A DNA stretch of 64,000 nt from Trichostrongylus colubriformis (GCA_963978905.1 OZ022257.1:44402203-44466202); one strand, 5' to 3'. Counted from the stretch's first letter, positions 33,901 to 44,989 are shown. Notes: a model not told the origin generated them from the sequence alone. Numbers and translations are program-made.

Positions 33901-36900
33901 TAGGCGGCTATCAAGGCTCTGGATTTGCAGTCCCTCCCTTTCAGGGTAGTTTAGACCTGGCGTGTGTTGTCCTTTTTGTGACCTTCGTGCATGTACAGGT
34001 CTTCTGGTTACGAGTTCTACAGCTTGCCAGCTACTGATAGCAGCTGATAAAGAAGCGTTAAGGAGAGTCATAGGATGTGTGGATAATGGAGCAGATTGAA
34101 AAAGAAGAGTTGATGTCCGAATGCGACTCCGGTGCCGTGTGCCGTAGTATATGAAGGCGGCCTTGCACCCATAAGTGGATGGAACTGGCATATTGAGCTT
34201 GGGTAATAGAGACTGATAATTGCCTATAAGAAGCGTGGGATTGCGGTAGTCATCAAATCCGTGATTCGCGTTGATCTGAGAGCTATGCTTTGTTTCTTTT
34301 AAGGTGGACACAGAATCAAAAGTCTTGAGGAGAGTTCTGGAGAGAAAACTACTTCGGACACGGAAATGAATCCACTGGTTGCAATTTCAAAAAAGATCCA
34401 AAGGAAAACGAAAAGTAGTTTGCAAGGAGCAGCTGGGGATTTCCAAGGCAGAGCCCTTGAGAGCAATACGGATGATTTTGTAATTAGACGGGATAGAAGG
34501 CGCGTTCACACATTCACAAGAAATTTAAGGAGTTTAGCGAATGCACTACTCGAAAAGTTGACAGTTTCAAAAAGCGGAAGAGAAGTTGAAACAACTGGAA
34601 TCCCTTCTGGAGATGATCAAACAGATGGAAGTGGGGTGCTTTCCGACAATACTGAATCCTTCTCATCGAAAGAAACCACCAGTAAGAAGATGTCATCGAT
34701 CACAAATTTCATCACAGAGGGAGACTTTGAAGGAATCGCTACAAAAGAAAGTGCAGGAACAGTGCTCCCCTCAAACCTTACCCAATCACATAATGGGTCC
34801 GTAACTGTCGCGACAGCCTCCTCTATGCATACACGTACAGGTGATCCCACAGTCCACAGTGAACCCGAAACTATCACAACAGTCTTACACCAAAGATTCG
34901 AGAGCACCACGACAGCTTCTGCTATACCTGAAAACACAGAAGATAAAGGATACAAGATCACAAATACTTCCGCTACAAAAGCAAACATACCCACGAATAC
35001 AAGTTTTCATTTATTGTATACTACTACCGCAACGTCCACTACTGCCCCTCATATATCCTCCACTGCAATATCTAGCCCATCAATCTCCACTAATACAACA
35101 ACGACCAAAATTATTCCAATCACAACAAGTACTGCAGCTATGCAGCCCGTTGTCCCTTCTATTACAGCTACCATAACTACAAATACCTCCGCCGGTACCG
35201 AAGCCACGATATTTCCATCGAATTCGTCTATCTTTTCGCCTACCACTAATACAACTACCATCTCACCCCTAACAATAGCAAATGCTACACCTAGCACTAC
35301 CACTATACCCATCACCACCACACCTGTTACCACTACACCTGATACTACTGTCATAACTACCACAGCATCCACCGTCACACTTACCTCAACAACCACCACC
35401 CCTATTACGTCTACATCCACCGTCACACCTACCACTTCACCTTTCGCCACACCTACAACAACAACCACCATCACACCTACCACAACAACTACCGCCCCTA
35501 CTATCTCTACATCCACCGCCACACCTACCCCTACACCCACCGCCTTACCTACTACAACAACCATCACCACACCTACCACTACGACAACCACGACAGTTAC
35601 CAGAACCACAACCACCACCACCACACCTACAACAACAACCACCATCACACCTACCACAACAACTACCGCCTTACCTACTACGACAACCACCACCACACCC
35701 ACCACTACGACAACCACGACAGTTACCAGAACCACTACCACAACCACCACACCTACAACAACCACCACCACCACACCTACAACAACAACCACCACCATCA
35801 CTACACCTACCATTATCACCACCACTACACCTATCACTACCACCACTACACCTATCACTACCACCACGACACCTTTCACCACCACCACCACTACATCTAC
35901 GACTACCACCAGGACACCCAGCCCTACCACCACTACAACCACCACTACCACCTCGTCGACCAGTACCACGACAACCACGACTACTTCCACTACCACTAAA
36001 ACCACCACTACCATTGCAACTACAACCACACCCATCGAACCAGCAATTACTACGGACTCCTCCACGTCGACTGAATCAGCGATTATAGTTCCTCCTGGGT
36101 GAGTACAAAGTTTTTCTGAAGGGTTCTTACTTTGTTTTCGTGAGCGAATCGCATGAAAGGTACTGAACGACCAATGAAGCACGCATTAATGTACGCAAGA
36201 GTTTAAGGGAAGTGGACAAATGACAACTGAGCAACTGCAATACCATACACCTATGCATTACAGAAGCAGATGACAAATGCAGTGAACACAGATGAAATTG
36301 CAATTCTGCGTTAGAGATTTTACATAGTTATGTATATCAGACTTTGCAAGAGAATTGTAAGCTTCCGCATTTGGGATAATGAAAGCGTCACTTCCAAAGG
36401 AGCAGGAGCAGAAATTTGACCAACTCATTAATTGAATAAGATCAGTTAGAATCATGGTGATGGCATACTCACTCACCTATTCTGGTGTGGAATGGGTATA
36501 GCGGCAGATAGTCAATTTTTCTGGGTCAGTCTGCACCCGGCCAGAGTAAGTCTTGCGCCCTTCGCGCTCGATGTGTTGGTGCTAGTCTAAGTGATAACGG
36601 CATCAATCTAGACGACTTGCTAGATACCGCGTCAACCACTTATGTACCCAAACACAAGTGAAATTTTGAAGAATCCCAAAATGCGGCTGTTCCATGCAGA
36701 AGGCTTTCTCCTCTATATCTCAACCTGAGGTGTTCCAAGTATGCATCGGTAAGGTAGCGTTTCGCAATTCAGTGCGCAAACCTTGGGACCGAACCACATA
36801 TGAGCGGCGACCTTATCCCACACGCATCGTGCCGCCAGTAGCAAACTGCTTGGGAAGTGCTGTCTTAGTATTGCATACACAATTGTCCCTCAGAGCAGAA

Positions 36901-39900
36901 TATGATACCTAATGCCTCCGGCTTCAAAAAGGATGAAATTTTATAATCAAAAGACAAACAGCCATCCGAGACCGAGTCAACTGCAAGTTATCAGGGAATC
37001 TATCAAACGTTCTCTCCTCTTTCTCGCCTCTCCTGAGTGACCCCGCCGCTGCGCTTTTTCACATGCTCGGAAAGAATCGGCCTAGCACTGTGCGTCGCAC
37101 GGAAAACTGATGGCATTGTGGAGCGAGTAAATGAGAAATCAGAAAAGGAAGATGGAAATTCACACCTCTTCTTTCAGACCCAGAAGGAGAAAGAAGGGCA
37201 GAGAGGACTATACAAAGTATTTCCATTTCCTGTATTTTTTTTTTGTATAGCACTGAAGGACTGATTAGATCGGACTGGAAGCCGCTTGAGGAATAATCTA
37301 TTCGTATACTAGGATTATCCTGCTTTGGATCGTGGCCGCGGTTTTGGTAGCTGCAGTGCTTGCTTACGTGTACTATGACCACAGAAAAGTGAAAATTGCA
37401 AGAAAGCGGCAGCGTAAGAAAACGAGTACAATTTTTATCATAAAGCACAGGCTGTACTGTAGCTAACACTTAAGGTATACTGATGGAAAAGAAGCTGCAA
37501 CAGAAGAAGGAGAAGGAGAAACTAGAAAGGAAGGTAACACGACACCTCGTTTCTTTGCTGAGCGCTGGTGTGCTCTGAAAAAATTTGAGGGGTTCGAAGC
37601 GCAGATTACCAGTCTCTAAGAGCAGATGAAGGCGCTGTAGTATGAAAGTTAACGAAGGCAGTCACTCATTTCTCTGACCATTTTTTATTAACAAAAATGC
37701 ACATTATCACACAACTTGTAAAACTCAAGTACTGATTAAAAACACCGCTTGGGGTTAGGAGAAAATGAGAACTGTGGAGAAATGATCTTCAGGAACAGAG
37801 TTTCTATTTCAGTGGAGATGAACTGTGTCAATAGGGGGAGAGTGAACACTAGAATTAACTCCCACTTTTATAACGCGCCTTGGGGCTCTCATAACCACGC
37901 TGTTGCGCGTCATGAGCGCGTTGCCCGAGGGCGGGTTGCGTGCAAGGGTTCCGACCAGTTTTCCGAGTGATCATGCCATCACTGCTGCGTGAGGCGCCAT
38001 CTTTCGCGACACTTTGTCCCTCGTTCATCTGCAACTACCACCACAGGCTAGCGATGCAAATGGAGCAAAAGAGAAGAACGGGGTGTAAAAATTTTCGAGA
38101 TCCTATTTCTCTCGTTTTTAACCATCGTATTCCAGCCATACTCTACTGTCACATTAGTGACTCGAGTCGCATATTCCACAAATGTACGGCAATCCAAAAT
38201 TACCCCTGACGGTGCATTCGAAGGCACCGGTAGGGTCATCTCGGCTATGTCAATCAAATAATCTGAGCCACTGACCACTGAACTTTTTCACATCGATCAA
38301 AAAAATCGTTCTTCACAGATGGCGAGTATAAGCTCCTTCTTATTCCTAGGTAGGTAGATGTCCAGAGCGTCTGCAGTCTCCGAGACATTTTTCACCTCTG
38401 TCAAACATGCCGTACCATCTGAAGCACGTGGCTCGAAAAGCTGCTCAATTCTACATATCCTCCTCCAGGAGCCAATAATCCTTATCTGCGGATTTGCCGG
38501 AACAGTAGCTTAGACGAAGACCTGCCCAGTACAGCGCTTTTTTCCAACCATCCCCGACACGTTTGTGCCCTTGATGGCGTATATCTAGGGTCATGATGCA
38601 ATTAACTCCAGAGTTCTGTCCTTTCACGACTTCGACTTCCGAGAAATATATGTTGTTGAATGTCATCACTGTATTTGTCTCATCGCTTTCCGAAGAGATA
38701 AATATGGTGCCATAAAAGAGAGGTGTTTGCAACACTCATAGTGGCTCTTCTTACACAGTTTCGAGGTGAGAGGCGGCAGTATGTAACACCACACTTCACC
38801 CATTTGAATTACGCGACCCTCAATACTTGTGACATATAACTAGCTCAAGCACTAGATTAATAGACAACTCAGAGGCATATCGTGGCTTATTGTATTTGAA
38901 CGAGCCATTCTTGGTTAACTACGTGGACTGCACCCTTGTTGTGGTAACACTCAAGTTCAAGTCTCCGTCTAGGAATCCTCGACGGGGGGTCGTATTTGGC
39001 CCGCTGGGAGAGGGGGTCGTAATCGTCGAGGTAGGCAGCGATCAACGGAATTTCTCAGGTCGGTCCAAAGTGTAAACTGACTAACTGGGTTAGAATCCAG
39101 AGCTCATATTTCATTTGATCTTCACCTAAGTTTTTGAAGGAACGGAAAGCGGCACCACACAGATGGGAAACGAGGTGAAACACACAATTTCTATGATGAG
39201 TGTTCAGACGATATTGTATAGAACAGAGCGCATGGACAACGCAAAAGATAGACAAAGTCAAAGGCTAGACCACTTCCTTGGTCCTCATGAAATTGTGGAC
39301 TGTGAACAGGGTGTCAAGTTTCTGCAATCAAACGCTCATTGCTTATGCTGTGTGGTGCAAGGTCGATACCTGAAGCTTTGTTCACAGTATGCAACTCCAT
39401 GACAACCACAAAAATAAAGTACCCTTTAACCTGATAGCTCGTCGATGAGAACCTCATTCGTGATGCAATCTCCATCGAAGCCGGTTAACTCCAATAGACC
39501 TTTAGTTGCTCCGCTGGCACCGAAACCATGCACAGAGAGACCCCATAAATTCACCTATCAGACGTGGGAAGCAACATCTATCCACGGGTACCTGCCAGAA
39601 TCACTACTTAAGTAACTATACGATGAAAACAAAAACCCAGCTGAAATGAACTTCTTTGATGGCTTTCTACGATTGCAAGTACGTGATATGGCGCTAGCGA
39701 GCCTTGTGGAACGCAAAAACTTTCGTACTCACTGGAATCCCGCAACAAGGCCAACTACCCTCCAGTCGATCTTGAGTTGAAAGGAAAACAATTGTAATTG
39801 AGGCATAACGGGCACAATGCATCATGTCGTCCAAGAGATGGTGGGAAGATCTCTACTTGCACGGCGACGAAAAAAATTTCTTGGACTGGCCTCGTTCAAA

Positions 39901-42726
39901 AAACTTTTCCTCATTTTGGAGATATGATATGGTCAAAATGAAAATCGGAAGGTGGCAACCTTACAGACCCTGGGCAAAATAGCACTCATAAGGTTAACTT
40001 TATGGAAATTACAACCACTCAAAGTGAAACGCTTCGAAAATTTTCAAAATTTTCCTTCACTGGATTTCCATAAGAGATTGGTCTGAGAAGGTTATCAAGA
40101 AACAGTTTACAGAAGCTACAGGTACTCAAGAATTCAGATTTACTAATGGTAAAATACCACGCTCCGTAGTGATCGCCGCGTCGCTACCGCAATACCGCGG
40201 CACGGCGATCGCCTCGGAGTGCATTACATGAATCCTAGTTATTTACTCTAACTATTCAATCGTTATTTTCATCCTTTATCCCTGACCTTAAAGCATGACT
40301 TTTAAGCCTTCTCCTTTTTCATCGGAGGACGAGACGCTCTCATCACGCATATAAATATATTTTGTTGGTTCTTTAGAAATTCTTCTCAGCACCACACTTC
40401 ACCCTGGTCATGGTGAACCATCACGGCGTTGTGTCCGTTTGAACATAACCAAGCTGCACTCACCCAGCCAAATCTCAATTGGCTTCAGAGGAACATATTT
40501 CCAACGTGGCGCTTACGTTGACAAGGAAAATTGCCATAAAGCAAGATAAGGCATCTTAAATAGTGAAAGCGACTTCAACAGAGAGCAACAAGTGATATCG
40601 CAGCGCCCTTTGCGATGTCATCGAGCAAGGACTCGTTTTCAAAGGTAGCGTTAGGAGTAATTCGAGTGTTTCATCCATCATCAAGCACCACGTCATTCTG
40701 ATCGGTACGGCTTTAATACGATACGATTAGTATCATTCTGCTATCACGCTTATTACTCTACACCCCAGCCACTCTTCGATAAAGTCGACGCTAGGAGGCG
40801 AAAACCGGTTATGCAAGGCGTCAGGTGTTATCCGCCACGCCGTCACTACTGCTCGGGGCCCGCTTTTCGACAGGGATTTCGCCATGAACAGTCTTCTCAG
40901 GCCCATAAATTCTATGTGAGTGACTTCTTGCGGGGAACTTACATCAACCAAATCATTCTTGACGCTGTCTTTGAGCTCCAATATTTTTACGAGGACTAAG
41001 GTCAAGAACCCTTACTTTTGTGATTTGTTCCATTCTTTTCTTCATTGGTGAGTAAATCAAGGCCTCTCCTTCCTCTATTACGCTCATAACTCTCACAGTT
41101 TATCGCGATATGAGCCTCCAAGATAATGAAACACTTTCAAGCCATCTGTCTCAAATGTTTATAGCCCTAGATTGCTGTACTTTCAGAAGAAGCGGCCACG
41201 TCAAATGCGTGCAGCGAAGCTGGATCCAAGAGAGTTCAAGGCGAGGGGGCCGTTGGTATTGCAGGCTGCTTTGAGAGGAGAAGTAGTACGTATCCGAATA
41301 CTTGCTCCGAATATTACTTGGGAAGGGTTCTCCTTTCACCTGATTCCAGAAACATCGTCTTGACGAAGACAAGTCCGTCAGCCTTAAAAAAATCAAGTTT
41401 GATCCTAGTCAAAACGAAATTTTTCTGATCGGTACTGACATTGAAAGACTTGAAGGGGTGAGAAAAATTTAATCCTACCTTCCTATTTATGCAGTACTGC
41501 AACGATGGGTGCGAAGGATTTCCATAATTCTGTTTTTCAGCAATCCCAGTCTATCGAGCAAGGAGATCGCACCTACGTAAGGAATTATCTTGCACTCCTT
41601 TTTTCCTCTTTCTTCCACTCGCTCCCAATTTGGTGGCATATTGGACAGTTTGGAAGCAACCAAAAAGCCTGATGAGAGTTTGCACAGACGTACACGATAA
41701 CCTATTGAAGTCCATCGCTTCCTGCATCGAAGTCAACATGTGCACCTGAAAGGAGGCGAATATGTCGCTACTGCGATATCCTATCAGAAGGAGCAAAATA
41801 TTAGTGATCAGTATATGACCATGGCAAAGCAAAAAGCATCAGTACCCCGATCACATGCTCTGAGCATCTTGCTTTGACGATGGAGTGATCACCATGCGAT
41901 ACCGGCCCGTGGATCACGAGCTACCCATCCAAAGACCTCCCATGATTCACACGAGACGAATTCCCTTGGATTATATGGGAAGTGAACTTTGTAGATGCTC
42001 TTCTGAAGCAATCATCGTGTCCGAGGGACCACGCTGGTTGCTGTCACGTTGTCCGGCACTTAACAGATGTAATCTCTTGTATGCGAGAAAACTTTCGAAG
42101 ACCGATACTTCAGAAGGTAATGCACAGCTGTGAAAGGTTACACCATGTGTAGCGTGAGAACTCCGGACAGAGCAAACCGCCGCTTCGCTTTCACCTTCGT
42201 AAACTATAGCACGACATCTCAACTAATTTTGTAGGGAATAAGGTTTTTGTCATCATATTTTGTCATGCCATGCAACCGCTGACGCGATATTTTTCCCATT
42301 TTTTGTTCAATGCTCCTTCAACAAAGCTGCTACCAAATAAATTTAATGTTCCTGTGACAATAAATAACCGCAATTACTTCATTAAATGAGGCTCGTTCCC
42401 TACATAGTCAGCAAGCCGTGTTGTCTTTTGATTGAACCCATACTTGGCACAAATCTGCATTCTGGACTACAAATTTGTGTATCGTTGTCGATTTGCGTTT
42501 TAGAGGACAGATCATGCCAAAATAAATCTTTAAGGAGAACCTCGATCCAATGTCCAAAACACAACCAACGCCAACTACAACACCGGCTCCGAAAGCACTA
42601 ATGCGATCTATAGACCGAACACAGACACCGTCTTTGGAGAGCGACGATACAACGACTACCAGGTTCACAGGAAGTAGAGAAAAAACCGCTTCTTCCGGAA
42701 GCGCTGAAAAGACGAAAACATCATAG
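30915..42726 (+). CDS. Gene B: large Thr-rich, mucin-like single-pass membrane protein
   Basis: Exons: 30915-30950, 31077-31134, 34304-36098, 37313-37413, 37475-37533, 41187-41285, 41541-41576 and 42535-42726. All phases agree and the sum is 2376 bases (791 residues). The order is a signal peptide (exons 1-2), a basic and polar stretch with RRDRRR, about 500 residues dominated by Thr, a transmembrane helix (IILLWIVAAVLVAAVLAY), a Lys/Glu-rich tail, and a Thr/Ser-rich end. Known: such ectodomains are typically O-glycosylated and extended. Inferred: a surface or secreted-surface mucin of the same family as gene A, with an unrelated tail. Uncertain points: exon 1 (donor TTA|GTGTAA; an alternative ATG at 30971 needs a 31-base intron) and the last three exons, since exon 41187 could instead run on to a stop at 41359. 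Confidence 0.62.
31077..31134 (+). CDS. Gene B exon 2: signal peptide core
   Basis: Acceptor CATCAATTTCAG, donor TCCA|GTGAGT, both strong. It reads TLLTAASVVAILCGIANES, a hydrophobic core followed by a small/polar stretch with a likely cleavage after GIA. Phase 0 in and phase 1 out fits the phase 1 start of the Thr-rich exon 3.2 kb downstream. Confidence 0.6.
31447..31592. repeat. Dispersed repeat P, inverted copy
   Basis: GGTACTGCGCGAATAACATA at the left and CTCAGTACCGAGCGGTAGCC at the right correspond to the inverted ends of the copies at 5322 and 15590. It is in gene B intron 2. Confidence 0.45.
31690..31835. repeat. Dispersed repeat C, partial copy
   Basis: GGCAGTGGTAAGGATGATTT and AAGCACCACGCCATTTCCAT match the first part of the copies at 15190 and 40640. 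The foldback sequence at 31846 starts where the family sequence breaks off. Confidence 0.5.
31846..31915. repeat. 70-bp palindrome
   Basis: TCATACTTATGGTATCGTAT with CAAGG pairs with CCTTG and ATACGATACCATAAGTATGA; the loop is about 20 bases with its own partial pairing. The TAATACGATACGATTAGTAT box at about 40712 is related to one arm. Confidence 0.88.
32355..34060 (-). mobile_element. Degenerate LINE reverse-transcriptase relic
   Basis: Minus-strand fragments in different frames read, in the right order, DSRLEDLQTSQSLAKRLQGG (about 33920-33850), CERLTDSSLKKLISIPREQF with GLMRR (about 33660-33580), and FLFLLTLDV then LKPVLYANDIVLA (about 32440-32360). The last is the catalytic YADD box with the first aspartate changed to asparagine; the others are the usual motifs before it in non-LTR reverse transcriptases. 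About 1 kb between the motifs has no recognisable coding sequence. Dead element, antisense in gene B intron 2. Confidence 0.7.
34304..36098 (+). CDS. Gene B exon 3: Thr-rich ectodomain
   Basis: Acceptor TTTGTTTCTTTTAAG, phase 1 in; donor CCTGG|GTGAGT, phase 2 out; about 598 codons. Residues 1-230 are mixed: a basic region (RRDRRRVHTFTRN), then NLRSLANALLEKL, then Ser/Thr/Gly/Asp sequence with potential N-glycosylation sites. The rest is almost pure Thr with Pro, Ile and Val. Around 35550-35780 a segment of about 126 bases (42 codons) is duplicated; GACAGTTACCAGAACCAC recurs at about 35592 and 35718. The Met at 34366 is internal. The opposite-strand valine-rich frame is a shadow. Confidence 0.8.
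36099..37312. other. Gene B intron 3
   Basis: Two frames of about 72 codons (36258-36476 minus, 36694-36912 plus) show no domain. There are no repeats of the named families, and I see nothing further. Confidence 0.4.
37313..37413 (+). CDS. Gene B exon 4: transmembrane helix
   Basis: Acceptor TTCGTATACTAG, donor CAGC|GTAAGA. In phase 2 it reads IILLWIVAAVLVAAVLAY, then VYYDHRKVKIARKRQ: a hydrophobic run followed by a strongly basic stop-transfer segment, as expected for a type I membrane protein. Length and phases nearly match the gene A exon at 27086 (101 versus 104 bases). Confidence 0.82.
37475..37533 (+). CDS. Gene B exon 5: basic tail
   Basis: Acceptor AACACTTAAG, donor GAAAGGAAG|GTAACA, phase 1 to 0. 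It encodes LMEKKLQQKKEKEKLERK, a highly charged, probably helical juxtamembrane tail. Confidence 0.6.
37740..38225 (+). repeat. TTAA-type MITE, diverged copy
   Basis: GAAAATGAGAACTGTGGAG, GCCTTGGGGCTCTCATAACC and AAAATTACCCCTGACGGTGC follow in the order of the 11274-11695 element. The ends are eroded. Intronic in gene B. Confidence 0.45.
38226..40157. other. Gene B intron 5, middle part
   Basis: Apart from the minus-strand frame at 38451-38735, I see no exon or named repeat. A 79-codon plus-strand frame at 39163-39402 has no recognisable features. Confidence 0.35.
38451..38735 (-). CDS. Unrecognised minus-strand open frame (94 codons)
   Basis: The frame reads like protein rather than random sequence: FYGTIFISSESDETNTVMTF, then NNIYFSEVEVVKGQNSGVNC, then GDGWKKALYWAGLRLSYC, ending WLLEEDM. 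No low complexity is present. I do not recognise a family; the VEVVKGQNSGVN part vaguely recalls the QVVAG loop of cystatins, but the rest does not follow that fold convincingly. It is antisense inside gene B intron 5. It could be an exon of a nested gene, a processed gene fragment or part of an unrecognised transposon. Confidence 0.3.
   Translation of the reverse strand: MLQTPLFYGTIFISSESDETNTVMTFNNIYFSEVEVVKGQNSGVNCIMTLDIRHQGHKRVGDGWKKALYWAGLRLSYCSGKSADKDYWLLEEDM
40158..40221. repeat. 64-bp palindrome
   Basis: CACGCTCCGTAGTGATCGCC pairs with GGCGATCGCCTCGGAGTG (two mismatched positions), and GCGG boxes continue towards the centre. Unusually GC-rich for its surroundings. Confidence 0.8.
40640..40990. 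repeat. Dispersed repeat C, copy 2
   Basis: The boxes AGCGTTAGGAGTAATTCGAG, AAGCACCACGTCATTC, CTTATTACTCTACACCCCAG and CGACGCTAGGAGGCG match the copy at 15190-15540 in order. The 90-codon minus-strand frame across it is not kept in the other copy, so I do not call it a gene. Confidence 0.55.
41187..41285 (+). CDS. Gene B exon 6: basic tail
   Basis: Acceptor GCTGTACTTTCAG, donor GAAGTA|GTACGT, phase 0 to 0. It encodes KKRPRQMRAAKLDPREFKAR, then GPLVLQAALRGEV. If the weak donor is not used, the frame continues for about 25 residues to a stop and would end the protein here. Confidence 0.55.
41541..41576 (+). CDS. Gene B exon 7
   Basis: A 36-base exon between the strong acceptor TTCTGTTTTTCAG and the donor CCTAC|GTAAGG, phase 0 to 0, encoding QSQSIEQGDRTY. 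Confidence 0.5.
41577..42534. other. Gene B intron 7
   Basis: It contains AATAAA-like hexamers near 42336 and 42357 that could serve a shorter transcript. No additional exon is supported. Confidence 0.35.
42535..42726 (+). CDS. Gene B terminal exon
   Basis: Acceptor AATCTTTAAG, phase 0. It encodes ENLDPMSKTQPTPTTTPAPK, then a polar Ser/Thr/Lys stretch with ESDDTTTTRF and SSGSAEKTKTS before TAG at 42724. Thr/Pro composition resembles the rest of the gene, which supports the assignment. It could instead be an exon of another mucin-like gene. Confidence 0.45.
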   Translation, partial: ENLDPMSKTQPTPTTTPAPKALMRSIDRTQTPSLESDDTTTTRFTGSREKTASSGSAEKTKTS

Positions 42727-42762
42727 GAAATATCATTAAGCTTACAAAACAAATACGGCATT

Positions 42763-42768
42763 ATTAAA
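42763..42768 (+). terminator. Possible polyadenylation signal for gene B
   Basis: An ATTAAA hexamer lies 37 bases after the stop codon. It is the commonest variant of AATAAA, but the sequence here is AT-rich so chance is possible. Confidence 0.3.
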
Positions 42769-43309
42769 CGAGTAACATTTGTTGACTTCTTAAATCAATA
42801 CAATATATATTCAAAGTGTGTTTCCGTGCAATGTACGATTTGCCTCTCACAAAAATTGATAAATATTGATATTACGCGTAACACAATTTTTGGCATAGTT
42901 TGTACATCTGCTTACGTACTATTTGTGGCAATGGTGTAATGCTCTTTGAATTTACATGATTATTCATATGAAGTATTGCTCTTATCGTGACCAAAATAGT
43001 CTGCCTCCAGTGAAGCATATCAACCAACATTATATCAACCACCAGTGCACACAATCGTCCTTAATTAATAAGTTATAGAATTCTTCGTTCCAGAATCAAG
43101 CTCCGGAGCCCAGCACTTCTTTCCCTAAAAAATGTCCCTGAATCCCTACTGAGGGTAGAAGTAGGATGATATTCCCCAGAAGGTTGTGAAAAATTAGTGC
43201 CGTTTTTTATTCCCTGTGTTTCACAACTTTCTCCATCATTTAACAAAGAGCAGTTGAGCTGTGGCACAGTAATGTGCGAATTATTCATTACTTATTTAAC
43301 TCAGTAGAA

Positions 43310-44349
43310 TATGTAATGGAAATGGTCGATGTTGACTTTCTGCTGAGCATCTACTTTCTACATATAGGTGATAGACATTAACCGATATGAAGGTATCTGC
43401 GCTGAGGAAGGTCACCATTTTCCATGGGTTCAGATGATCAAGCGGTCGATACCCTTTGTTACAATGATATCGACGATCTGTTCAGAAATTACATGGGTTA
43501 ATCCACTAATCAGTTAACCCTTCGACTAAAGTGTTCACTATTGGGAGTTTGATAGTTTAGGGATCGACAGTTTTGGATTCAACTGCATCGGCTGGTAGCG
43601 ACTTGTTCATTTGTTGAGCATCTATTTCCCATATATTAGTGGTAGATCGATATGTCAGCTATTGATGCTTATGGTTCTTGTAGACATGCACCACTGTTTG
43701 GAAGTTTACATAGTCTAGCAGTCGATACCCAGTTTTGTTGCTGGCACCGCATGAGAGAACCAATCGCTAGCTTAGTAATCACAAATCTAAAACGTGTCTT
43801 GATCATCTATGTAAAACGCAGTACCAAAAGACATGCAGCATTATTTGGAACGCTAAGAAATTTAGCGGTTGATATCAGCAGATATCAGAACATAATCAAA
43901 ATATGTTCACCCAATGGTACTGAGCATCAGACGCATTCAATACAGCAATCGTATAGTGATAGTAAACGGTGTACCGGATTTTACCCTTTCCCCATTTCCT
44001 AATGACTCTTATCAGCCTTTGTAAGTTATCAGTCTCGAAAAGTCACCATTAAGATCCCCGTGCCCTTTACCTGCGAGTGTGAACATTCCAGTGTCAGCCA
44101 GAGGAGCGAAACGAAACGGCCGACATTTGTTTTTCGAGGCTCCTTATCATCCCTTATCAACCGTAATCAAGTTGGGTCACCCACCATTGATGTGCCCGTC
44201 CCATCCCTCAAAACGCCTATGAGTATGGGCGCTCTAGGATCGACCCGAAAGGAGAAACGGATTTGGCGACATTAACTTTCGTTGCTTCTTATCAACTCTT
44301 ATCAGCTGCTATCACTTTCGTTCCACCACCGCTGGGATTCCCTCACCAC
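43310..44349 (+). repeat. Long repeat family L, copy 5
   Basis: It begins with the longer flank AATGGTCGATGTTGACTTTC (shared with 50330), then AGTTTGATAGTTTAGGGATC, AGTCGATACCCAGTTTTGTT, ATATGTTCACCCAATGGTAC and two tandem subunits. No T element is present between the flank parts, unlike copies 2, 3 and 9. It breaks off at the CR1-like fragment. Confidence 0.75.
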
Positions 44350-44960
44350 CCCTATATTTATTCACTTATTTATTTATTCATAGACGCAGACTATCTGTGT
44401 GGATATTACAATGAAATGAAGTAGATTGCGAATGATGAACAATCCGACAGAGGAAATTTAAACATAGGTACGATACTGAGGTGAATCGGATTAGGTACGT
44501 CTGAACAAGACCAGTAAGTGATGGGAGCAAATCCAAATCATGCATTGTTTGTTTTTTTTTAAGAAACTACAGCATTGATTAACTTAATGGCTTTTCTAAG
44601 AAATGAACCAAGGGACAAGTGTAAAGTATGTTTATTGAACATTTTATTTATGTAGGGTAACACTCTGATTGCAAAGAATTTCGCTCTGACCTGAAATCTC
44701 ATTACAGAGCATCTTATTTTAATGGCACTACACCTGGTCCCAGATCCTACTAGAGTGAAGAAGTCTGTAGGGTAAAGAGCGACTTTTCTACTAAGAATTT
44801 TAAAAGACATAATGAGATCATTGACCAATCTTCTTTTGGTCAAAGACGTCAAAGCATAATGTCGACGCTTCTCACTTGCATGTGGTAAAGATGCATAGCT
44901 TAGTCCAGAGAAACGAGGAGCAAGTTTACGAGTGAAAATATTCTGTACACGCTCTAGCAA
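44350..44960 (-). mobile_element. CR1-like non-LTR retrotransposon, 5'-truncated
   Basis: A 133-codon frame (44559-44960, minus strand) encodes the C-terminal part of a CR1-like polymerase: ERVQNIFTRKL, GLSYASLPHASEKRR, RRLVNDLIMSFKILS, FFTLVGSGTRCSAIKIRC and FFAIRVLPYINKMFNK. These blocks are characteristic of the region after the reverse-transcriptase thumb in CR1/jockey-type elements. The 3' untranslated part runs to an ATTT-type microsatellite at about 44350-44385, the usual 3' end of such elements. The copy is truncated at the 5' side, as is normal for these elements. Confidence 0.75.
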
Positions 44961-44989
44961 ACAATATCATTTTTCTTACAGGGAGAAAA

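Noticed and set aside
34366..36102. Start of gene B at the Met codon 34366
   Set aside because: The exon is open upstream to a good acceptor at 34303 and joins in frame to a signal-peptide exon; the Met is internal.
35049..36182. 377-codon valine-rich frame on the minus strand (also 20404-20694 and 59445-60161)
   Set aside because: It is the antisense shadow of Thr codons (ACN read backwards gives GTN-like codons); the plus-strand exons have the signal, helix and splice context.
40733..41005. 90-codon minus-strand frame as a gene
   Set aside because: It covers dispersed repeat C; the copy at 15190-15540 has stops in the corresponding frame.
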